DNA from: Salticus scenicus
Lineage: Eukaryota; Arthropoda; Arachnida; Araneae; Salticidae
Direction of reading: 5' to 3'
Assembly: GCA_963930645.1 (NCBI GenBank)
Contig: CAWVNO010000538.1
Location: 434,001-498,000 of the forward strand
DNA: 64,000 nucleotides
Part shown: in pieces, positions 1 to 13,939 of the stretch
Position numbering within the stretch: position 1 is the stretch's first letter
Layout of the letters: each line of letters opens with the position of its first letter
Position numbers and translations under genes: made by a program
Notes under the pieces: generated by a model
Told to the model about the DNA's origin: nothing
The model's database searches: none
What the model saw: only the letters and a program-made list of their open reading frames with translations

Positions 1-630
1 AGGTTTGTTATAACAACTTGTTTCAAGTCTTCAATTTCGGTCGTGATATAAGTTTTAACACGAGAGTAATCGGCTTTAATTGAATTTCTCGGAATTGATA
101 CGTGTGGTTCGTTTTCGCATAACTTCAAAACCACTCTATGTGTTAACTCTTAATTTTGCCTGCAGGTTCGTCATAACAACTTGTTTCAAGTCTCCAATTT
201 CTGTCGTGATATAAGTTTTAACACGAGAGTAATCGGCTTTAATTGAATTTGTTAGAATCTGTGTGTGTGGTTCGTTTTCGCATAACTTCAAAACAACTGT
301 ACGTGTTAACTCTTAATTTTGCCTGCAGGTTTGTCATAACAACTTGTTTCAAGTCTCCAATTTCGGTAGTGATATAAGTTTTAACACGATAGTAATCGGC
401 TTTAATTGAATTTCTCGGAATCGATACGTGTGGTTCGTTTTCGCATAACTTCAAAACAACTGTACGTGTTAACTCTTAAATTTGCCTGAAGGTTTGTTAC
501 AACAACTTGTTTCAAGTCTCCAATTTCCTTCGTGTTATAAATTTTAACACAGGAGTAATCGGCTTTAATTGAATTTTATAGGAATCGATACATGTGATTC
601 GTTTTCGCATAACTTCAAAACCACTGTACT

Positions 631-2431
631 TGTTAACTCTAAATTTTGCCTGCAGGTTTGTTATAACAACTTGTTTCAAGTCTCCAATTTCGGTCGTGAT
701 ATAAGTTTTAACACGAGAGTAATCGGCTTTAATTGAATTTCTCGGAATCGATACGTGTGGTTCGTTTTCGCATAACTTCAAAACCACTGTACGTGTCAAC
801 TCTTAAATTTGCCTGCAGGTTTGTAATAACAACTTGTTTCAAGTCTTCAATTTCGGTCGTGATATAAGTTTTAACACGAGAGTAATCGGCTTTAATTAAA
901 TTTGTCAGAATCAGTATGTGTGGTTTGTTTTCGCGTAACTTCAAAACCACTGTACGTGTTAACTCTAAATTTTGCCTGCAGGTTTGTTATAACAACTTGT
1001 TTCAAGTGTCCAATTTTCTTCGTGATATAAGTTTTAACACGACGGTAATCGGCTTTAATTGAATTTGTTAGAATCTGTGTGTGTGGTTCTTTTTCGCATA
1101 ACTTCAAAACCACTCTACGTGTTAACTCTAAATTTTGCCTGCAGGTTTGTTATAACAACTTGTTTCAAGTCTCCAATTTCCTTCGTGATATAAGCTTTAA
1201 CACGACGGTAATTGGCTTTAATTGAATTTGTTAGAATCAGTATGTGTGGTTTGTTTTCGCGTAACTTCAAAACCACTGTACGTGTTAACTCTAAAATTTG
1301 CCTGCAGGTTTGTTATAACAACTTGTTTCAAGTCTCCAATTTCGGTCGTGATATAAGTTTTAACACGAGAGTAATCGGCTTTAATTGAATTTGTCAGAAT
1401 CAGTATGTGTGGTTTGTTTTCGCGTAACTTCAAAACCACTGTACGTGTTAACTCTAAATTTTGCCTGCAGGTTTGTTATAACAACTTGTTTCAAGTCTCC
1501 AATTTCCTTTGTGATATAAATTTTAACACGGGAGTAATCGGCTTTAATTGAATTTTATAGGAATGGATACATGTGATTCGTTTTCGCATAACTTCAAAAC
1601 CACTGTACTTGTTAACTCTAAAATTTGCCTGCAGGTTTGTTATAACAACTTGTTTCAAGTCTCCAATTTCGGTCGTGATATATGTTTTAACACGAGAGTA
1701 ATCGGCTTTAACTGAATTTCTCGGAATCGATACGTGTGGATTGTTTTCGCCTAACTTCAAATCCACTGTACGTGTTAACTCTAAATTTTGCCTACAGGTT
1801 TGTTATAACAACTTGTTTCAAGTCTCCAATTTCGGTCGTGATATAAGTTTTAACACGACGGTAATCGGCTTTAATTGAATTTGTTAGAATCTGTGTGTGT
1901 GGTTCGTTTTCGCATAACTTCAAAACAACTGTACGTGTTAACTATAAATTTTGCCTGCAGGTTTGTTATAACAACTTGTTTCAAGTCTCCAATTTCGGTC
2001 GTGATATAAGTTTTAACACGAGAGTAATCGGCTTTAAATGAATTTCTCGGAATCGATACGTGTGGTTTGTTTTCGCGTAACTTCAAAACCACTGTACGTG
2101 TTAACTCTAAATTTTGCCTGCAGGTTTGTTATAACAACTTGTTTCAAGTCTCCAATTTCGGTCGTGATATAAGTTTTAACACGAGAGTAATCGGCTTTAA
2201 TTGAATTTCTCGGAATCGATACGTGTGGTTCGTTTTCGCATAACTTCAAAACCACTGTACGTGTCAACTCTTAAATTTGCCTGCAGGTTTGTAATAACAA
2301 CTTGTTTCAAGTCTTCAATTTCGGTCGTGATATAAGTTTTAACACGAGAGTAATCGGCTTTAATTGAATTTGTCAGAATCAGTATGTGTGGTTTGTTTTC
2401 GCGTAACTTCAAAACCACTGTACGTGTTAAC
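631..2431. repeat. Long-range satellite block A, copy 1
   Basis: This string of about 11 monomers reappears at 13839-15639, offset by 13208 bp. The offset equals 81 monomers of 163 bp plus five bases, and five 164-bp monomers lie between the copies. The monomer order and private variants match, including the unusual monomer near 1740 reading gtggattgttttcgcc. I noticed one substitution, at 1944 versus 15152. The flanks diverge outside the block. Confidence 0.85.
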
Positions 2432-2512
2432 GCTAAATTTTGCCTGCAGGTTTGTTATAACAACTTGTTTCAAGTCTCCAATTTCGGTCGTTATAAAAGT
2501 TTTAACACGAGA

Positions 2513-5500
2513 ATAATCGGCTTTAATTGAATTTCTCGGAATCGATACGTGTGGTTTGTTTTCGCGTAACTTCAAAACCACTGTACGTGTTAACTCTAAA
2601 TTTTGCCTGCAGGTGTGTTATAACAACTTGTTTCAAGTCTCCAATTTCGGTCGTGATATAAGTTTTAACACGACGGTAATCGGCTTTAATTGAATTTGTT
2701 AGAATCTGTGTGTGTGGTTCGTTTTCGCATAACTTCAAAACAACTCTACGTGTTAACTCTAAATTTTGCCTGCAGGTTTGTTATAACAACTTGTTTCAAG
2801 TCTTCAATTTCGGTCGTGATATAAGTTTTAACACGAGAGTAATCGGCTTAAATTAAATTTGTCAGAATCAGTATGTATGGTTTGTTTTCGCGTAACTTCA
2901 AAACCACTGTACGTGTTAACTCTAAATTTTGCCTGCAGGTGTGTTATAACAACTTGTTTCAAGTCTCCAATTTCGGTCGTGATATAAGTTTTAACACGAC
3001 GGTAATCGGCTTTAATTGAATTTGTTAGAATCTGTGTGTGTGGTTCGTTTTCGCATAACTTCAAAACAACTCTACGTGTTAACTCTAAATTTTGCCTGCA
3101 GGTTTGTTATAACAACTTGTTTCAAGTCTTCAATTTCGGTCGTGATATAAGTTTTAACACGAGAGTAATCGGCTTTAATTAAATTTGTCAGAATCAGTAT
3201 GTATGGTTTGTTTTCGCGTAACTTCAAAACCACTGTACGTGTTAACTCTAAATTTTGCCTGCAGGTTTGTTATAACAACTTGTTTCAAGTGTCCAATTTT
3301 CTTCGTGATATAAGTTTTAACACGACGGTAATCGGCTTTAATTGAATTTGTTAGAATCTGTGTGTGTGGTTCGTTTTCGCTTAACTTCAAAACCACTCTA
3401 CGTGTTAACTCTAAATTTTGCCTGCAGGTTTGTTATAACAACTTGTTTCAAGTCTCCAATTTCCTTCGTGATATAAGCTTTAACACGACGGTAATCGGCT
3501 TTAATTGAATTTGTTAGAATCAGTATGTGTGGTTTGTTTTCGCGTAACTTCAAAACCACTGTACGTGTTAACTCTAAAATTTGCCTGCAGGTTTGTTATA
3601 ACAACTTGTTTCAAGTCTCCAATTTCGGTCGTGATATAAGTTTTAACACGAGAATAATCGGCTTTAATTGAATTTCTCGGAATCGATACGTGTGGTTTGT
3701 TTTCGCGTAACTTCAAAACCACTGTACGTGTTAACTCTAAATTTTGCCTGCAGGTGTGTTATAACAACTTGTTTCAAGTCTCCAATTTCGGTCGTGATAT
3801 AAGTTTTAACACGACGGTAATCGGCGTTAATTGAATTTGTTAGAATCTGTGGTTGTGGTTCGTTTTCGCATAACTTCAAAACAACTCTACGTGTTAACTC
3901 TAAATTTTGCCTGCAGGTTTGTTATAACAACTTGTCTCAAGTCTCTAATTTCGGTCGTGAAATAAGTTTTAACACGAGAGTAATCGGCTTTAAATGAATT
4001 TGTTAGAATCTCTGTGTGTGGTTCGTTTTCGCATAACTTCAAAACAACTGTACGTGTTAACTATAAATTTTGTCTGCAGGTTTGTTATAACAACTTGTTT
4101 CAAGTCTCCAATTTCGGTCGTGATATAAGTTTTAACACGAGAGTAATCGGCTTTAATTGAATTTCTCGGAATCGATACGTGTGGTTTGTTTTCACGTAAC
4201 TTCGAAACCACTGTACGTGTTAACTCTAAATTTTGCCTGCAGGTTTGTTATAACAACTTGTTTCAAGTCTTCAATTTCGGTCGTGATATAAGTTTTAACA
4301 CAAGAGTAATCGGCTTTAATTGAATTTCTCGGAATTGATACGTGTGGTTCGTTTTCGCATAACTTCAAAACCACTCTATGTGTTAACTCTTAATTTTGCC
4401 TGCAGGTTCGTCATAACAACTTGTTTCAAGTCTCCAATTTCTGTCGTGATATAAGTTTTAACACGAGAGTAATCGGCTTTAATTGAATTTGTTAGAATCT
4501 GTGTGTGTGGTTCGTTTTCGCATAACTTCAAAACAACTGTACGTGTTAACTCTTAATTTTGCCTGCAGGTTTGTCATAACAACTTGTTTCAAGTCTCCAA
4601 TTTCGGTAGTGATATAAGTTTTAACACGATAGTAATCGGCTTTAATTGAATTTCTCGGAATCGATACGTGTGGTTCGTTTTCGCATAACTTCAAAACAAC
4701 TGTACGTGTTAACTCTTAAATTTTCCTGAAGGTTTGTTATAACAACTTGTTTCAAGTCTCCAATTTCCTTCGTGGTATAAATTTTAACACAGGAGTAATC
4801 GGCTTTAATTGAATTTTATAGGAATCGATACATGTGATTCGTTTTCGCATAACTTCAAAACCACTGTACTTGTTAACTCTAAATTTTGCCTGCAGGTTTG
4901 TTATAACAACTTGTTTCAAGTCTCCAATTTCGGTCGTGATATAAGTTTTAACACGAAAGTAATCGGCTTTAATTGAATTTCTCGGAATCGATACGTGTGG
5001 TTCGTTTTCGCATAACTTCAAAACCACTGTACGTGTCAACTCTTAAATTTGCCTGCAGGTTTGTAATAACAACTTGTTTCAAGTCTTCAATTTCGGTCGT
5101 GATATAAGTTTTAACAAGAGAGTAATCGGCTTTAATTAAATTTGTCAGAATCAGTATGTGTGGTTTGTTTTCGCGTAACTTCAAAACCACTGTACGTGTT
5201 AACTCTAAATTTTGCCTGCAGGTTTGTTATAACAACTTGTTTCAAGTGTCCAATTTTCTTCGTGATATAAGTTTTAACACGACGGTAATCGGCTTTAATT
5301 GAATTTGTTAGAATCTGTGTGTGTGGTTCTTTTTCGCATAACTTCAAAACCACTCTACGTGTTAACTCTAAATTTTGCCTGCAGGTTTGTTATAACAACT
5401 TGTTTCAAGTCTCCAATTTCCTTCGTGATATAAGCTTTAACACGACGGTAATTGGCTTTAATTGAATTTGTTAGAATCAGTATGTGTGGTTTGTTTTCGC

Positions 5501-8069
5501 GTAACTTCAAAACCACTGTACGTGTTAACTCTAAAATTTGCCTGCAGGTTTGTTATAACAACTTGTTTCAAGTCTCCAATTTCGGTCGTGATATAAGTTT
5601 TAACACGAGAGTAATCGGCTTTAATTGAATTTCTCGGAATCGATACGTGTGGTTCGTTTTCGCATAACTTCAAAACCACTGTACGTGTCAACTCTTAAAT
5701 TTCCCTGCAGGTTTGTAATAACAACTTGTTTCAAGTCTTCAATTTCGGTTGTGATATAAGTTTTAACACGAGAGTAATCGGCTTTAATTGAATTTCTCGG
5801 AATCGATACGTGTGGTTCGTTTTCGCATAACTTCAAAACCACTGTACGTGTCAACTCTTAAATTTGCCTGCAGGTTTGTAATAACAACTTGTTTCAAGTC
5901 TCCAATTTCGGTCGTGATATAAGTTTTAACACAAGAGTAATCGGCTTTAATTGAATTTCTCGGAATCGATACGTGTGGTTTGTTTTCACGTAACTTCGAA
6001 ACCACTGTACGTGTTAACTCTAAATTTTGCCTGCAGGTTTGTTATAACAACTTGTTTCAAGTCTTCAATTTCGGTCGTGATATAAGTTTTAACACGAGAG
6101 TAATCGGCTTTAATTGAATTTCTCGGAATTGATACGTGTGGTTCGTTTTCGCATAACTTCAAAACCACTCTATGTGTTAACTCTTAATTTTGCCTGCAGG
6201 TGTGTTATAACAACTTGTTTCAAGTCTCCAATTTCGGTCGTGATATAAGTTTCAACACGACGGTAATCGGCTTTAATTGAATTTGTTAGAATCTGTGTGT
6301 GTGGTTCGTTTTCGCATAACTTTAAAACAACTCTACGTGTTAACTCTAAATTTTGCCTGCAGGTTTGTTATAACAACTTGTCTCAAGTCTCTAATTTCGG
6401 TCGTGAAATAAGTTTTAACACGAGAGTAATCGGCTTTAAATGAATTTGTTAGAATCTCTGTGTGTGGTTCGTTTTCGCATAACTTCAAAACAACTGTACG
6501 TGTTAACTATAAATTTTGTCTGCAGGTTTGTTATAACAACTTGTTTCAAGTCTCCAATTTCGGTCGTGATATAAGTTTTAACACGAGAGTAATCGGCTTT
6601 AATTGAATTTCTCGGAATCGATACGTGTGGTTTGTTTTCACTTAACTTCGAAACCACTGTACGTGTTAACTCTAAATTTTGCCTGCAGGTTTGTTATAAC
6701 AACTTGTTTCAAGTCTTCAATTTCGGTCGTGATATAAGTTTTAACACGAGAGTAATCGGCTTTAATTGAATTTCTCGGAATTGATACGTGTGGTTCGTTT
6801 TCGCATAACTTCAAAACCACTCTATGTGTTAACTCTTAATTTTGCCTGCAGGTTCGTCATAACAACTTGTTTCAAGTCTCCAATTTCTGTCGTGATATAA
6901 GTTTTAACACGAGAGTAATCGGCTTTAATTGAATTTGTTAGAATCTGTGTGTGTGGTTCGTTTTCGCATAACTTCAAAACAACTGTACGTGTTAACTCTT
7001 AATTTTGCCTGCAGGTTTGTCATAACAACTTGTTTCAAGTCTCCAATTTCGGTAGTGATATAAGTTTTAACACGATAGTAATCGGCTTTAATTGAATTTC
7101 TCGGAATCGATACGTGTGGTTCGTTTTCGCATAACTTCAAAACAACTGTACGTGTTAACTCTTAAATTTCCCTGAAGGTTTGTTATAACAACTTGTTTCA
7201 AGTCTCCAATTTCCTTCGTGGTATAAATTTTAACACAGGAGTAATCGGCTTTAATTTAATTTTATAGGAATCGATACATGTGATTCGTTTTCGCATAACT
7301 TCAAAACCACTGTACTTGTTAACTCTAAATTTTGCCTGCTGGTTTGTTATAACAACTTGTTTCAAGTCTCCAATTTCGGTCGTGATATAAGTTTTAACAC
7401 GAGAGTAATCGTCTTTAATTGAATTTCTCGGAATCGATACGTGTGGTTCGTTTTCGCATAACTTCAAAACCACTGTACGTGTCAACTCTTAAATTTGCCT
7501 GCAGGTTTGTAATAACAACTTGTTTCAAGTCTTCAATTTCGGTCGTGATATAAGTTTTAACACGAGAGTAATCGGCTTTAATTAAATTTGTCAGAATCAG
7601 TATGTATGGTTTGTTTTCGCGTAACTTCAAAACCACTGTACGTGTTAACTCTAAATTTTGCCTGCAGGTGTGTTATAACAACTTGTTTCAAGTGTCCAAT
7701 TTTCTTCGTGATATAAGTTTTAACACGACGGTAATCGACTTTAATTGAATTTGTTAGAATCTGTGTGTGTGGTTCGTTTTCGTATAACTTCAAAACCACT
7801 CTACGTGTTAACTCTAAATTTTGCCTGCAGGTTTGTTATAACAACTTGTTTCAAGTCTCCAATTTCCTTCGTGATATAAGCTTTAACACGACGGTAATCG
7901 GCTTTAATTGAATTTGTTAGAATCAGTATGTGTGGTTTGTTTTCGCGTAACTTCAAAACCACTGTACGTGTTAACTCTAAATTTTGCCTGCAGGTTTGTT
8001 ATAACAACTTGTTTCAAGTCTCCAATTTCGGTCGTGATATAAGTTTTAACACGAGAGTAATCGGCTTTA
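2513..8069. repeat. Long-range satellite block B, copy 1 (5.56 kb)
   Basis: About 34 monomers are repeated in the same order at 8383-13939, offset 5870 bp, which is 36 monomers plus two bases (two 164-bp monomers lie in each interval). Only a few substitutions were visible, for example at 5116 versus 10986 and near 3627 versus 9497. The copies are separated by about 313 bp of non-matching satellite. Near-identity across several kilobases inside an otherwise diverged monomer family indicates recent block duplication. Confidence 0.88.
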
Positions 8070-8382
8070 AATGAATTTCTCGGAATCGATACGTGTGGTT
8101 TGTTTTCGCGTAACTTCAAAACCACTGTACGTGTTAACTCTAAATTTTGCCTGCAGGTTTGTTATAACAACTTGTTTCAAGTCTCCAATTTCGGTCGTGA
8201 TATAAGTTTTAACACGAGAGTAATCGGCTTTAATTGAATTTCTCGGAATCGATACGTGTGGTTCGTTTTCGCATAACTTCAAAACCACTGTACGTGTCAA
8301 CTCTTAAATTTGCCTGCAGGTTTGTAATAACAACTTGTTTCAAGTCTTCAATTTCGGTCGTGATATAAGTTTTAACACGAGA

Positions 8383-11300
8383 GTAATCGGCTTTAATTGA
8401 ATTTCTCGGAATCGATACGTGTGGTTTGTTTTCGCGTAACTTCAAAACCACTGTACGTGTTAACTCTAAATTTTGCCTGCAGGTGTGTTATAACAACTTG
8501 TTTCAAGTCTCCAATTTCGGTCGTGATATAAGTTTTAACACGACGGTAATCGGCTTTAATTGAATTTGTTAGAATCTGTGTGTGTGGTTCGTTTTCGCAT
8601 AACTTCAAAACAACTCTACGTGTTAACTCTAAATTTTGCCTGCAGGTTTGTTATAACAACTTGTTTCAAGTCTTCAATTTCGGTCGTGATATAAGTTTTA
8701 ACACGAGAGTAATCGGCTTAAATTAAATTTGTCAGAATCAGTATGTATGGTTTGTTTTCGCGTAACTTCAAAACCACTGTACGTGTTAACTCTAAATTTT
8801 GCCTGCAGGTGTGTTATAACAACTTGTTTCAAGTCTCCAATTTCGGTCGTGATATAAGTTTTAACACGACGGTAATCGGCTTTAATTGAATTTGTTAGAA
8901 TCTGTGTGTGTGGTTCGTTTTCGCATAACTTCAAAACAACTCTACGTGTTAACTCTAAATTTTGCCTGCAGGTTTGTTATAACAACTTGTTTCAAGTCTT
9001 CAATTTCGGTCGTGATATAAGTTTTAACACGAGAGTAATCGGCTTTAATTAAATTTGTCAGAATCAGTATGTATGGTTTGTTTTCGCGTAACTTCAAAAC
9101 CACTGTACGTGTTAACTCTAAATTTTGCCTGCAGGTTTGTTATAACAACTTGTTTCAAGTGTCCAATTTTCTTCGTGATATAAGTTTTAACACGACGGTA
9201 ATCGGCTTTAATTGAATTTGTTAGAATCTGTGTGTGTGGTTCGTTTTCGCTTAACTTCAAAACCACTCTACGTGTTAACTCTAAATTTTGCCTGCAGGTT
9301 TGTTATAACAACTTGTTTCAAGTCTCCAATTTCCTTCGTGATATAAGCTTTAACACGACGGTAATCGGCTTTAATTGAATTTGTTAGAATCAGTATGTGT
9401 GGTTTGTTTTCGCGTAACTTCAAAACCACTGTACGTGTTAACTCTAAAATTTGCCTGCAGGTTTGTTATAACAACTTGTTTCAAGTCTCCAATTTCGTTT
9501 GTGATATAAGTTTTAACACGAGAATAATCGGCTTTAATTGAATTTCTCGGAATCGATACGTGTGGTTTGTTTTCGCGTAACTTCAAAACCACTGTACGTG
9601 TTAACTCTAAATTTTGCCTGCAGGTGTGTTATAACAACTTGTTTCAAGTCTCCAATTTCGGTCGTGATATAAGTTTTAACACGACGGTAATCGGCGTTAA
9701 TTGAATTTGTTAGAATCTGTGGTTGTGGTTCGTTTTCGCATAACTTCAAAACAACTCTACGTGTTAACTCTAAATTTTGCCTGCAGGTTTGTTATAACAA
9801 CTTGTCTCAAGTCTCTAATTTCGGTCGTGAAATAAGTTTTAACACGAGAGTAATCGGCTTTAAATGAATTTGTTAGAATCTCTGTGTGTGGTTCGTTTTC
9901 GCATAACTTCAAAACAACTGTACGTGTTAACTATAAATTTTGTCTGCAGGTTTGTTATAACAACTTGTTTCAAGTCTCCAATTTCGGTCGTGATATAAGT
10001 TTTAACACGAGAGTAATCGGCTTTAATTGAATTTCTCGGAATCGATACGTGTGGTTTGTTTTCACGTAACTTCGAAACCACTGTACGTGTTAACTCTAAA
10101 TTTTGCCTGCAGGTTTGTTATAACAACTTGTTTCAAGTCTTCAATTTCGGTCGTGATATAAGTTTTAACACAAGAGTAATCGGCTTTAATTGAATTTCTC
10201 GGAATTGATACGTGTGGTTCGTTTTCGCATAACTTCAAAACCACTCTATGTGTTAACTCTTAATTTTGCCTGCAGGTTCGTCATAACAACTTGTTTCAAG
10301 TCTCCAATTTCTGTCGTGATATAAGTTTTAACACGAGAGTAATCGGCTTTAATTGAATTTGTTAGAATCTGTGTGTGTGGTTCGTTTTCGCATAACTTCA
10401 AAACAACTGTACGTGTTAACTCTTAATTTTGCCTGCAGGTTTGTCATAACAACTTGTTTCAAGTCTCCAATTTCGGTAGTGATATAAGTTTTAACACGAT
10501 AGTAATCGGCTTTAATTGAATTTCTCGGAATCGATACGTGTGGTTCGTTTTCGCATAACTTCAAAACAACTGTACGTGTTAACTCTTAAATTTTCCTGAA
10601 GGTTTGTTATAACAACTTGTTTCAAGTCTCCAATTTCCTTCGTGGTATAAATTTTAACACAGGAGTAATCGGCTTTAATTGAATTTTATAGGAATCGATA
10701 CATGTGATTCGTTTTCGCATAACTTCAAAACCACTGTACTTGTTAACTCTAAATTTTGCCTGCAGGTTTGTTATAACAACTTGTTTCAAGTCTCCAATTT
10801 CGGTCGTGATATAAGTTTTAACACGAAAGTAATCGGCTTTAATTGAATTTCTCGGAATCGATACGTGTGGTTCGTTTTCGCATAACTTCAAAACCACTGT
10901 ACGTGTCAACTCTTAAATTTGCCTGCAGGTTTGTAATAACAACTTGTTTCAAGTCTTCAATTTCGGTCGTGATATAAGTTTTAACACGAGAGTAATCGGC
11001 TTTAATTAAATTTGTCAGAATCAGTATGTGTGGTTTGTTTTCGCGTAACTTCAAAACCACTGTACGTGTTAACTCTAAATTTTGCCTGCAGGTTTGTTAT
11101 AACAACTTGTTTCAAGTGTCCAATTTTCTTCGTGATATAAGTTTTAACACGACGGTAATCGGCTTTAATTGAATTTGTTAGAATCTGTGTGTGTGGTTCT
11201 TTTTCGCATAACTTCAAAACCACTCTACGTGTTAACTCTAAATTTTGCCTGCAGGTTTGTTATAACAACTTGTTTCAAGTCTCCAATTTCCTTCGTGATA

Positions 11301-13939
11301 TAAGCTTTAACACGACGGTAATTGGCTTTAATTGAATTTGTTAGAATCAGTATGTGTGGTTTGTTTTCGCGTAACTTCAAAACCACTGTACGTGTTAACT
11401 CTAAAATTTGCCTGCAGGTTTGTTATAACAACTTGTTTCAAGTCTCCAATTTCGGTCGTGATATAAGTTTTAACACGAGAGTAATCGGCTTTAATTGAAT
11501 TTCTCGGAATCGATACGTGTGGTTCGTTTTCGCATAACTTCAAAACCACTGTACGTGTCAACTCTTAAATTTCCCTGCAGGTTTGTAATAACAACTTGTT
11601 TCAAGTCTTCAATTTCGGTCGTGATATAAGTTTTAACACGAGAGTAATCGGCTTTAATTGAATTTCTCGGAATCGATACGTGTGGTTCGTTTTCGCATAA
11701 CTTCAAAACCACTGTACGTGTCAACTCTTAAATTTGCCTGCAGGTTTGTAATAACAACTTGTTTCAAGTCTCCAATTTCGGTCGTGATATAAGTTTTAAC
11801 ACAAGAGTAATCGGCTTTAATTGAATTTCTCGGAATCGATACGTGTGGTTTGTTTTCACGTAACTTCGAAACCACTGTACGTGTTAACTCTAAATTTTGC
11901 CTGCAGGTTTGTTATAACAACTTGTTTCAAGTCTTCAATTTCGGTCGTGATATAAGTTTTAACACGAGAGTAATCGGCTTTAATTGAATTTCTCGGAATT
12001 GATACGTGTGGTTCGTTTTCGCATAACTTCAAAACCACTCTATGTGTTAACTCTTAATTTTGCCTGCAGGTGTGTTATAACAACTTGTTTCAAGTCTCCA
12101 ATTTCGGTCGTGATATAAGTTTCAACACGACGGTAATCGGCTTTAATTGAATTTGTTAGAATCTGTGTGTGTGGTTCGTTTTCGCATAACTTTAAAACAA
12201 CTCTACGTGTTAACTCTAAATTTTGCCTGCAGGTTTGTTATAACAACTTGTCTCAAGTCTCTAATTTCGGTCGTGAAATAAGTTTTAACACGAGAGTAAT
12301 CGGCTTTAAATGAATTTGTTAGAATCTCTGTGTGTGGTTCGTTTTCGCATAACTTCAAAACAACTGTACGTGTTAACTATAAATTTTGTCTGCAGGTTTG
12401 TTATAACAACTTGTTTCAAGTCTCCAATTTCGGTCGTGATATAAGTTTTAACACGAGAGTAATCGGCTTTAATTGAATTTCTCGGAATCGATACGTGTGG
12501 TTTGTTTTCACTTAACTTCGAAACCACTGTACGTGTTAACTCTAAATTTTGCCTGCAGGTTTGTTATAACAACTTGTTTCAAGTCTTCAATTTCGGTCGT
12601 GATATAAGTTTTAACACGAGAGTAATCGGCTTTAATTGAATTTCTCGGAATTGATACGTGTGGTTCGTTTTCGCATAACTTCAAAACCACTCTATGTGTT
12701 AACTCTTAATTTTGCCTGCAGGTTCGTCATAACAACTTGTTTCAAGTCTCCAATTTCTGTCGTGATATAAGTTTTAACACGAGAGTAATCGGCTTTAATT
12801 GAATTTGTTAGAATCTGTGTGTGTGGTTCGTTTTCGCATAACTTCAAAACAACTGTACGTGTTAACTCTTAATTTTGCCTGCAGGTTTGTCATAACAACT
12901 TGTTTCAAGTCTCCAATTTCGGTAGTGATATAAGTTTTAACACGATAGTAATCGGCTTTAATTGAATTTCTCGGAATCGATACGTGTGGTTCGTTTTCGC
13001 ATAACTTCAAAACAACTGTACGTGTTAACTCTTAAATTTCCCTGAAGGTTTGTTATAACAACTTGTTTCAAGTCTCCAATTTCCTTCGTGGTATAAATTT
13101 TAACACAGGAGTAATCGGCTTTAATTTAATTTTATAGGAATCGATACATGTGATTCGTTTTCGCATAACTTCAAAACCACTGTACTTGTTAACTCTAAAT
13201 TTTGCCTGCTGGTTTGTTATAACAACTTGTTTCAAGTCTCCAATTTCGGTCGTGATATAAGTTTTAACACGAGAGTAATCGTCTTTAATTGAATTTCTCG
13301 GAATCGATACGTGTGGTTCGTTTTCGCATAACTTCAAAACCACTGTACGTGTCAACTCTTAAATTTGCCTGCAGGTTTGTAATAACAACTTGTTTCAAGT
13401 CTTCAATTTCGGTCGTGATATAAGTTTTAACACGAGAGTAATCGGCTTTAATTAAATTTGTCAGAATCAGTATGTATGGTTTGTTTTCGCGTAACTTCAA
13501 AACCACTGTACGTGTTAACTCTAAATTTTGCCTGCAGGTGTGTTATAACAACTTGTTTCAAGTGTCCAATTTTCTTCGTGATATAAGTTTTAACACGACG
13601 GTAATCGACTTTAATTGAATTTGTTAGAATCTGTGTGTGTGGTTCGTTTTCGTATAACTTCAAAACCACTCTACGTGTTAACTCTAAATTTTGCCTGCAG
13701 GTTTGTTATAACAACTTGTTTCAAGTCTCCAATTTCCTTCGTGATATAAGCTTTAACACGACGGTAATCGGCTTTAATTGAATTTGTTAGAATCAGTATG
13801 TGTGGTTTGTTTTCGCGTAACTTCAAAACCACTGTACGTGTTAACTCTAAATTTTGCCTGCAGGTTTGTTATAACAACTTGTTTCAAGTCTCCAATTTCG
13901 GTCGTGATATAAGTTTTAACACGAGAGTAATCGGCTTTA
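8383..13939. repeat. Long-range satellite block B, copy 2 (5.56 kb)
   Basis: This is the partner of 2513-8069 at an offset of 5870 bp. Its left edge falls where gagtaatcgg here replaces gaataatcgg in copy 1. Its right edge falls where ctttaattg here replaces ctttaaatg. Its last 100 bp overlap the start of block A copy 2, so the A and B duplications are not simple end-to-end events. Confidence 0.88.
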
